From Zychaea mexicana (taxonomy: Eukaryota; Mucoromycota; Mucoromycetes; Mucorales; Lichtheimiaceae): a DNA stretch of 64,000 nt. The notes beneath the pieces are model-generated. The model saw only the letters and a list, made by a program, of their open reading frames with translations, was not told the DNA's origin and made no database searches. The translations under genes were made by a program, and so were the position numbers. Below are positions 56,072 through 64,000 of the stretch, in pieces (the stretch's first letter is position 1; the number at the start of each line of letters is the position of its first letter). The DNA lies in NCBI RefSeq assembly GCF_025766255.1, contig NW_026516664.1, forward strand, positions 682,001 through 746,000. The letters are read 5' to 3'.

Positions 56072-58822
56072 GATTATTCATGTATCTTTTAATGTGGAGT
56101 GCAATAGGAATAAGAAAGAGAGAGAAAATGGACAAGAAAAGTTCCGATGGTGCGTGGTAGTTATTGCGTTTGCTTTTCTAGTACTGTAATGATGATGTAA
56201 TAAGCAATTAAACATGAGAAAAGAAGGAGGGGAATTAGTATGAACGTTCTTCTTTGACAGGTGCAAAAGAATACATCATCTTTGCATTGATATTAATAGA
56301 TGCGACTTTACCATTTTACAGTAAATTCTATACGGGATATGATCTTCCAGTAGAGAACTTTTTATCAATTTGGTGCTTATGTCTTTCAACCTTGGCGTCA
56401 ATTTCTTTATTTAATAAACATCACCAATACCAAAGCGTCCATGATCCTCCATATAGCATAGCAATCTCATTATTATAACATTATTGCATCCTTTAGACCC
56501 TTTTGTCACGCCAGCTCTTGCCGACAGTGATAAGCTGATTGATAATCATAAGCCTCTCATATTGCCATCGTCATGGGCGTGTCAATGATGTACAGTACTT
56601 CAACGTCCCATGAGAACTAAGCGATAAAGGGAAAAAAGGAGGGTGATGCTTGATAAAAAAAAAAGGTAGAATAATTTCGCTGACAAGAGCAAAGGAGAAG
56701 GAAGACAGACTCACAATCAACGACACTGTCGATCCGTTTACAAATCGCGAATGAATCAAAGCAATAATATTAGAATTGAGATTTACGAAAAAAACCATAC
56801 GCGTAATACCAGCGCGTCTTAAAGTGAACTATAATGTCCTTGGGTCTGAGCAACAAGTGCACATCACATTATTATGAGCTTTTTCGGATCCTGCTTTGCC
56901 AACGCGAATCCGCAGCAATCAATCAGGCTTGAAGTCAAGCGTGTCTCAATTGCTGCCGTTGATGGTCATTTGTTTCAAACGGATCTTGCATCACAGAAAA
57001 GAAAAACACAGACGTAACCTCGTTTTTTTACTTTTAAGAACAATAGCAGGGTCCGTGCGTAGAGAGCACGGTGTCAAAGAGTTGCCACCGCTTTATATGC
57101 ACTTGAAAGAGATCCTAAATCTCAAATAGTACATTCACAAACAAAGTACAAAAGTACTTCACAAGGTCGATCAGTAAGCGAGAGATCTTTCTTTGTGAAT
57201 TAGAATGTCATTACCCAACGAAAGATTAACTTTCCGTTATAATGATAATCAAACATAGAAAGCTTCTCTTGTTGATTATTATCTTTTTGTCATTTTCTTA
57301 TTGTATTTTAAAGAGAAACTCTCTTTTCTAGGAAGTTCCAATAGAAAAAGAGGGGAAAAACTCCTGCTGTCTCTTTTTTCCAGGAAGACAGCAAAACCTG
57401 ATCGAAGACGCAGGTAGTGAATGGTCGCTACGCAATGAGAGACCTTCGCCAATCACTAGTGGCGCCCGTGCCGTGTGTGCCCACAACGTCAACTAAGCAC
57501 AAAGATACTTCAAGGTTGTTGTATTACGTTGATGCAGCCCTAGGGCATGCTTCCAACAACCTTGCTACCATTGAAGCATCTTTCGGGTAGAATATATCCA
57601 CCTCAACCTGGCTAATAGCTTTCCAAGTCAAGGATTCACACAACACTTTGCGCTTCATAAAGTTTGTGTAATTGGAACTGAAGAAGAAGAAAAAAGGGAG
57701 GGGTGGGGGTTTTTGGTCTCTTTATATAGACAATTTTTTGCCGTCACGCTCGGGTCTTCAATGCAATCCATCATTTTGATTGGCTCTCATTTGTAAGGCT
57801 CTGGTTGGCTCATTTTATGGGCCGCTTATATCATATGACGCAACTTGGCACAAAAGCAAAGGGAAGGGGAAGGAGATGTGTAAGTGATAGTCGTCGTCAA
57901 GAAGTCAAATACGCTATAGCAGCAGTGATCGGCATGTATCACCCTATGATACGCTATATATATGTTTCACCATGCCGATGTGCCCTCCGATACTGTCGCC
58001 GCTTGTTTTGGGAAGAAGTGTCAGTGCACGCACCCAGCCTCCGCGTCAAATACAGGTACAAGAAGTTCCGAAATGCCAACAGGTTCATTGAGTACATAAT
58101 CTGAGAGTACATGGACTGCAAGGCAATGACAAGAAATTTAAGGGATGCGAGTGAACGGCGCGACTAGGAATGAGAATGACTTAGGCACCAGTCGCTGACG
58201 GTAGCCCACAACGGACCTGAGAACAGAATTAATTGCTACTGCTAAGGGTGTCCCACCATTGTCCTGGCGGCAAGATATTTACAAGTAACCATAAAGCATC
58301 CTTCGCTGTCTATACCATTGCTATCAGGTTTGCTTCCACATCACTATTGGAGTTGTTCGTAACCTTTTTATAGTTATAGTAATGATGTAAGAGCCTCTTT
58401 TCGCGAATTAGCTATTGAGTCCGGTAGAGACTCTGTCAAGGTTTGAGTTATGTTTCATATAATTGATGCTATGTGTGGTCGGCATCAACATTGTTAGAGA
58501 GTTACTGTACCATTCCACTTGACTACATATTAGCCATTACAAGACATTAATTGAAATACTTTTCTGCTCATAATTGTATTTTGAGTATTGTTGTAGTATA
58601 TATAGAAAGTAGTAAGTAATGATTAAATGGATAGTAGTAGGTAGTAATATAAGTAAACATGTAGTAATAAGGATGGACGAAGCGTGATAGTCGGAAGAAG
58701 AGGTTGTGGGCGCTGATATGATCATGTAGCCAAACTAGTTCCAGAAAAAATCCATTAATTACTAGTCATCGTCACAGAGAATGGGGAGAAGAAAGTGTAT
58801 ATTATTGAAGAAACCTTTTTTT
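56072..58822. other. Intergenic region with weak ORF candidates
   Basis: About 2.75 kb between the sulfite oxidase promoter and the UPF0658 3' end. It holds a two-part small ORF at 56875-57129 (listed separately). A plus-strand frame at 56254-56478 follows a TTGACAG acceptor-like site and reads two hydrophobic helices (EYIIFALILIDATLPFY and FLSIWCLCLSTLASISLF). A frame at 57817-58104 is Arg/Tyr-rich. None is recognised. Confidence 0.4.
56875..57129 (+). CDS. Small hypothetical gene or relic, broken by a 25-base gap
   Basis: From an ATG at 56875 the frame reads MSFFGSCFANANPQQSIRLE and on to SQKRKTQT, then meets TAA at 57016. A shifted frame continues as TIAGSVRREHGVKELPPLY to TAG at 57129. 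The two join in phase if 25 bases (GTAACC...TTTTAAG, about 57015-57039) are skipped. That is shorter than any normal spliceosomal intron, so a frameshift relic is as likely. No family recognised and no membrane segment. Confidence 0.25.
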
Positions 58823-60707
58823 TTACTCGATCGACCACCGCTGTGGCGATTCGACTTTCTCTTCTCTGTCGCCCCCCATGGGGCCCATAGAGTGTGAGGA
58901 TGTTGCCGCTCCAGTGGCATGTGAGACTATAAGCAATTGACCAGTTTTTTTTTTCAGGGACACAACACGCAAAAGAAGCGACAGGAGACACTCTTGCTTT
59001 TTATCCTTTCTCACACACACACTTACTGTGGTTAATTAAACCATGGTTAAAGTTTCGGACACAGATCATCGATATGGGAACAGTAACCTATGTAGATGAA
59101 AAAGATGGCGATCTTCATCTATCAGTGCTGTTGTTATTTTTATACTACTCCTTATTGTCGGGTCTTGACGCACGTACCAATATTAAAACCATATCTACGC
59201 ATACTATAGCGAACAGAGAAATTGTGTTAGTTTAGGGTCATAATAGCCACAACTATAAATACAATTATTGTCATTGTTTAAACCTACAGAAGAAGGTAAG
59301 GAATGCCTTGGAACCGACAAACTTTTGCGGCTCTTGGGAGATTTGCACCAGCACGTAAATGAAATACGCCATACTGGCTGTGGATAATGCGCTAAAAGTA
59401 TACAGATGCCACTTGCATTCGCGGCGAAGCTATGCAAGAAACGAAAAGAAAAGCATGATTGTTTGAGCGGGGACGTACGAACAGCATCGAAACGCTGGTT
59501 ACTAAGATAAGGAGTGTCTTTGATGATGATGGGTGGTGTTGCGACCTTAAGGATTCTACTGAGAATACTTACACCCATGTAAGCAAGAAGCAGCATGACT
59601 ACAGTGACCAGACAGCTCAGTGCAATATGCTCAATCAACTTTTTGATTAGCTCCGTCGTTTGCTCTGGTGTGTCTGCTTCTGGCCACCATGCAACGATAA
59701 ACAAGGCCAGGTACTGGATAGAGAATCCGAGAAAAAAGAAAAAGTCAAACTTCAAAAGCATCATGAAGATTTGATACATCTTGTAGCGGTCTAACAAAAA
59801 TGCACGTCAGTTTCTAGACTTTTTGACTATTCACGACAACATTCACCGTTCTTTCTCTTGTGTGTGTCCATACGCCGCCCCTTCTATAACGTCTTTTCCC
59901 CCGGCCTTCTTCTCAGAAAAGCTCTTACCTCGCATCGCAAGATCAGCGCCTATCTTTTTGTAAATGTGCCAGCCAAACTCCAAGTACAGCTTGTACGCGA
60001 GAAAGATGAAAATGATGCTGCTGATGATCATTAAACAGATTTGGGTGATTTCAGCCCAGCTGGATGCATGGAGCGAGTCTCCTAGAAAGTTAACGACCAA
60101 GTTGACGTTTGGATCAGACGTGTCACTGAATAGATTGGATGACTGATGGTACTGGATAAGCGAGTAAGCGCTCATGCCGACTTCAAATGCAACCAAGGCA
60201 ATAAGCTCAATGGTGTTCTTTTGATATATCTGAGAATTTTAATATAAAATGACAAGATGTCAGTCGATCTCTCACACACATACACATACAAAGAGGAGAC
60301 AAAGAGAGAAACAAACCGCATCAAGAACCAGAACGACAGTGAATATCTGCGCAATGATGAATAATGTAAAGTACACGAGTAATGAGCGTGCATTGGCATA
60401 GGCTGTCAGCAAGTTTTGTCCGTAGTGTTGCTCGTTCAGCCGTTGCTGGTTGATGATATCGATTGTGTCGGCATGATAATTGAAAATGACAGCTTCAAAG
60501 AGGATGGCGAGGGCGGCTTGCACGAGGATGTTGACAAAGATGGCTCGTGTCCACCATGAATCACCAAACTATATACGGAGAGAGACAGCCCAAGGTTCAT
60601 TTATTATTGAAGGCTAGTTATCTGACTCTAAGAATTATGACAGATGCCACTTTTGTCGGTCGTGTGTGCATACAGAAAACACTTACAATCCGTGTAACGA
60701 TCCACAT
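58823..60707 (-). CDS. UPF0658 family Golgi membrane protein
   Basis: CDS = complement(join(58823..58926, 59027..59087, 59178..59203, 59288..59429, 59573..59790, 59929..60229, 60317..60568, 60687..60707)), 374 residues, eight exons. A fungal multi-pass membrane protein of the UPF0658 family (Golgi in fission yeast; molecular function unknown). About seven hydrophobic helices: [116 protein letters not shown] and [22 protein letters not shown]. Family marks are the LRREC loop, YVGS-type [15 protein letters not shown] after the last helix and a terminal RWSIE. Exon 6 is only 26 bases and exon 1 only 21. The start [16 protein letters not shown] fits the family; the frame above has no ATG. Confidence 0.88.
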
Positions 60708-61026
60708 ATCTGTCGATTTGTATATTTTTCTTTCCTTTTTTTTAGTGATCGCGATGCTAATTGGAGTCAATGGTACAATTGGAAATAGAAAGTCGATGGA
60801 AAGCTTTAGGATTTACAGTAAAAGGTCATAAGCGAGGGTGAAAACAATAAAAGAAGAAGAGGAAAGAGAAAGAGAGGAACGGAAAAAGGAGGAAGGGAGG
60901 AAGAGGAGAAAGAGGATGGGCAGGCAGATCGTGTGAGGAGTATGCAGAGTCGACGCCGCAGTTGCCTTTTCTTTTTGCTTCCTGCTTTGTGCTTTTTGCA
61001 AGACATCATACACGTATACACACAAG
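60708..61026. other. Intergenic region, HP1-like 3' end to UPF0658 start
   Basis: About 320 bases between two minus-strand genes. On the gene strand it is very pyrimidine-rich (CTCTTCCTCC tracts at about 60840-60915), matching the leader style of other genes here. It is the likely promoter and 5' UTR of the UPF0658 gene. Confidence 0.55.
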
Positions 61027-62681
61027 CTAATCTACAAAGCGTACGCGGGCTTCATAGTAACTGATGAGCTATATCGAGCGAGAGAGAGAGAAAGAAAACG
61101 AGAGGGGTTGTCGTGTGTTAGGCGTGCAGGCGTACCAGTAAGCTTTAAATGCGTCTGTTTTTTCTTTGGGGTAGGGTGCTTTTCTGCTTACCTCACCGGG
61201 ACAGTGATCGTGAAGCTCTTGTACAGCGTGCACAGTCTTCTTTCTGTTCACCCTACAAACAGAGTTGGAGCGAACAAAAGCAAGCGCATCAATGTTATTA
61301 TTTTTTTCTTTTCTTCATGAAAAAACTAAAAAGAGTCCGACAAATATCGATGCGTGATGTGGAAAGAAGGGGAGGGGAAGACATGCTCCTTACCAGCTCA
61401 CATAAGCTAAAATTTGATCCGTGCCCACCACGCGCTGCACTAGATGGATCTGCCGCATTTCGAGGGCCCAGTCAGTGGTTGCTTCAGGGAATCCAGTGCC
61501 GTATGCGATCTTGAATCCTTGGTTCCGTAGGGATTCGTGGAGATCGTCGTTGGTGATGTTGTTTTCTTCGAGCCGCTTGAGATACTTGTCTTCCGGTTTG
61601 GATGGTTCCGATTTCTTCTGTTCCTGCTCTTTGGCTATCGATGTAGCAGTCGGGATGTTCTTCGGCCGTTCCTCATGCTTTGACCAATACGAAGCGCATA
61701 ACTCGGGGCAGTCCCTGCGACGACGGAGTCATAGAAAAAGAAGAATAAGCACACGTTTTTTGATGGTTAGTGCACATGCTTCTCGAGTCATAAAAGGCGG
61801 TGCGCTATGAGATCATCGACAGAAATGCCAGGTGGTCCAACCCGCTACTTACTCATGGACGCTGGTGGCAGGCTCCCAGGTGTTGTTCTTTTCAGAATAT
61901 CCAAGCCATTTGATTTCGTATTTGACTACCATGCTCTATATAAGTGCATAGATGTGCATCCTTCAGTATCCTTGCCATGGCTCTTTTTCACGTCATCCAC
62001 CCCAAAAAGCCATGTTTACAACGAGAGAAAACACCATCTTACCCGGTATGCCTTATGTCCCATAATCGCCTCCACCTCGAATTGTTCACCAACATCCTCT
62101 TCATCCTTTTCTTCTTCCTCCGCGTTTGCATGTTTCTGAGTGGCAATTGCTACTTTTTCTTGAGCTGCGGATCTTGACGATGTTCTGCGACGCTTACGCG
62201 CCACAGCAGCGCTGTTGTTACTATTACGTTTAGACGGAGAAGAGTCAAAGACGCACGGGTTTTCGGAGGAGCTGCCTTTGCTAGGCTTCAATGATGATGC
62301 CTCATCAATGGTATCAATATCTTCTGGTTCCAAGCGTCTTCTTCTGCTTCTGCTGTTGTTGCTATTGCGCGTTAGGGGTTTTCGAGGTGTCGGTGGGTCA
62401 TTGTGAGTGTCGTCTTGGTCGTTTTCTTTGTCAGGTGCGTTTGCTTGTTGCGATTTTTGAGCCGATTTACCCTTCTACAAAAACATGAATTGAATGTTCA
62501 CAATTCATACGAAATCCTTTTGTCAGTTGGTAAAAGTAGGTTTTACCTTGTCGCCATTTTCAGTTACTGTTTTCTGTTTGACATGTTCCGCACGTTTTCC
62601 TCGAATCCTAATAAAACCATGGGATTTCGACGGTCCCGTTGGTGACACTGAGGGAAACGAATTTCTGGAAGAGGCTGTCAT
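61027..62681 (-). CDS. HP1: HP1-type chromodomain and chromo-shadow protein
   Basis: CDS = complement(join(61027..61068, 61192..61252, 61394..61714, 61853..61935, 62043..62474, 62547..62681)), 357 residues. A heterochromatin protein 1/Swi6-type reader of H3K9 methylation. The first 170 residues are disordered, basic and acidic (SRSRRRRLEPEDIDTID and EEEEKDEEDVGE). The chromodomain spans about 174-228: QFEVEAIMGHKAYRSMVVKY, then IKWLGYSEKNNTWEP. The cage positions read F, W and Y, compatible with methyl-lysine binding. A charged hinge follows. The chromo-shadow domain (about 290-357) has HLVQRVVGTDQILAYVSW, then KKTVHAVQELHDHCPGELISYYEARVRF, the dimerising module. The last exon (14 codons) was found by matching the shadow-domain end. 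Nuclear. Confidence 0.93.
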
Positions 62682-62834
62682 TTTGATTAAAGTTAATGTT
62701 GGGGTACGATATGTAAACTAGGGTGTTTTTATAGTAAGCACACACTCTCGAAAGGATATAGAAAGGAGACGCGGAAGAAGAGGGGAAAAAAAGGACACGT
62801 ACAAAATTCAAGATTCGCGCACTATATGTTTATT

Positions 62835-63712
62835 CTATGGAGACATCGGAATACTAATATAGGGTGCTGCTAAACCTTGGCTTGAGGCGCTATTCACCAA
62901 GTTGATCAATTCCACTTTCTGTGTCAGTCTTTTCGCTCGACGGTTCGCTCCTCCTTCAAACAGTGTCATTTCAGCCTCGGTTTGCGGAATGGTTCGCGGT
63001 ATCCGAACAGGTATGTGATCTTTATCGATCGCCACAACCGTAAAAAACGCGTCGTTTGTAAAATTGGTCTCTCCCGTTTGTAAGTTTTCTATTATTTACT
63101 TTAGTCACAAGCAACGAATTTTATCCACACTACGGGTGTGTCCATCAACATTGACAGCGTACCGGCTTCCATGCTCACATAGACCTCCATGGAGGATGAA
63201 TAAGTCCGAGATACAATTGAACGAATGGTTACTACATCGCCAACATGTGTGGGTGTAATAAACGAAAGCGAATCGATGCTATTACGACGAGACATCATTT
63301 AGTAACAGCCGATATGTCTGCTCCCATTTGATTGCTATGACTATACCTGAGAAGAAATAGCGTAAATACCTTGCTGTCAACAAATAGCCTCTAGTTAATC
63401 GATGGGCACTAGCCAGGGCACACTGCTCTAGCCACTGGATAATGATGCCACCAAAGGTAATGTTTAGTGTATTTGCATGCTGAGGCATGACCAGTTCAAC
63501 CACTTCTGCGAATGTTGTCTCCATCGACGTCTCAGTGAAGGGGAGCTGCATGATTGGATCCATCGAATACCGTTTTCTCTTATTGGATGTAGTAACATGA
63601 TGCACTGACAGCTGTTCGTCCTCGTCACCCTTGAGTGTCTCGCTTGATTTTTCTCCAGTACTACTGCTTATACTTTCATCTTCATGCTTATCTCGTGGTT
63701 GCTCTTCCCCCT

Positions 63713-63745
<33 letters not shown>

Positions 63746-64000
63746 CATGTAACGCTGGATGTGATTTAATTGCAGCCGTGTTTTGATGTGCGTGCTCTCT
63801 TAAACCCTGCGACCACTCTCGCATCAAATCACGGATACTTTGCAACTGTTGTGGCTGTTTCTTGTTCGTTTCCTTGAAGCGGGACTGGCGACGTTGCTCA
63901 GCCATATCATATCGTTTCTTTTCCATGTCTGAATGCGGGCACAATGCAGGAACTTGCGTTGGACGATGTTCGACCCATTTGAGGCCCAGATAGGTTTTTG
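62835..64000 (-). CDS. Acyl-CoA thioesterase, ACOT11/12-like (5' truncated)
   Basis: CDS = complement(join(62835..63088, 63163..63278, 63370..>64000)). Hydrolyses acyl-CoA to free acid and CoA. The reading frame is open to the right edge; the edge segment YLGLKWVEHRPTQVPAL and MEKKRYDMAEQRRQSRF matches the end of a first HotDog domain, so the N-terminal domain lies outside. After an Ala/Glu/Ser-rich linker the second HotDog domain shows ETTFAEVVELVMPQHANTLNITFGG, SAHRLTRGYLLTA, then SIDSLSFITPTHVGDVVTIRS, SSMEVYVSMEAENLQTGE, TNDAFFTVVAIDKDHIPVRIP and a charged C-terminus. The HAN...GG segment is the usual active-site region. There is no START domain, as in fungal relatives. Introns at 63089-63162 and 63279-63369. 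It lies tandem to HP1 with 153 bases between them. Confidence 0.9.

Noticed and set aside
59221..59287. Alternative reading of the UPF0658 3' region with a helix from the intron ([13 protein letters not shown])
   Set aside because: It needs a stop codon to be skipped; splicing from CTTCT|GTAGGT to the 26-base exon and then to NFNHGL gives the conserved family end.

Overview
The window is nuclear DNA of a filamentous fungus, most likely an early-diverging Mucorales-type species. Lichtheimia or a relative is a guess from style and is not proven. The evidence is dense short spliceosomal introns with GT(A/G)NGT donors and (T/C)AG acceptors, fungal families (Zn2Cys6 transcription factor, URC4/DUF1688, UPF0658 Golgi protein, Cwf21 splicing factor), glutamine-rich regulators and AT-rich intergenic DNA. 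There are no operons, CRISPR arrays, rRNAs or convincing tRNAs. Coding models were built by hand from splice consensus, reading phase and family conservation. The exon lengths sum to whole codons in every complete model. Layout: 1-3.2 kb holds two tandem ketopantoate reductase paralogues, the first cut by the window edge. 3.2-5.9 kb is AT-rich and carries a degenerate pogo/Fot1-like MITE, a small ORF and an orphan exon-like stretch. 5.9-6.8 kb is RPS24 (minus). 8.5-10.9 kb is an intronless kelch-BTB protein (plus). 11.1-14.3 kb holds three minus-strand genes: a FrnE/DsbA-like oxidoreductase, the splicing factor CWC21 and a maltose/galactoside acetyltransferase. 15.4-16.0 kb is a decayed reading frame with two TGA stops. 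16.5-19.1 kb is a divergent importin-alpha-like gene with 13 exons (plus). A microsatellite cluster follows. 20.6-22.5 kb is URC4 (minus). 23.9-25.1 kb is an isochorismatase-family hydrolase (plus). 27.5-32.0 kb is a 1467-residue Zn2Cys6 regulator (minus). 37.3-40.3 kb is a CAMK-like kinase and 41.5-44.0 kb an ankyrin/coiled-coil protein (both minus). 49.0-50.9 kb is RAE1 (minus), divergent from EIF3M (plus, 52.0-53.8 kb), which converges on a heme-free sulfite oxidase (minus, 54.0-56.1 kb). 58.8-64 kb holds UPF0658, an HP1-type chromatin protein and a 5'-truncated two-HotDog acyl-CoA thioesterase, all minus. Functionally the genes are a mix of core housekeeping (ribosome, translation initiation, splicing, mRNA export, nuclear import, heterochromatin) and metabolism (pantothenate/CoA, acyl-CoA hydrolysis, sulfite detoxification, uracil catabolism). 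Nothing indicates a biosynthetic or defence cluster. I did not find a clear-cut new system. The most unusual signal is in the sulfite oxidase gene: the molybdenum-binding cysteine appears to be encoded by a 6-nt microexon followed by a GC-AG intron. Two 3n introns without stop codons (URC4 and the isochorismatase gene) and a decayed gene with only TGA stops are also worth a check.
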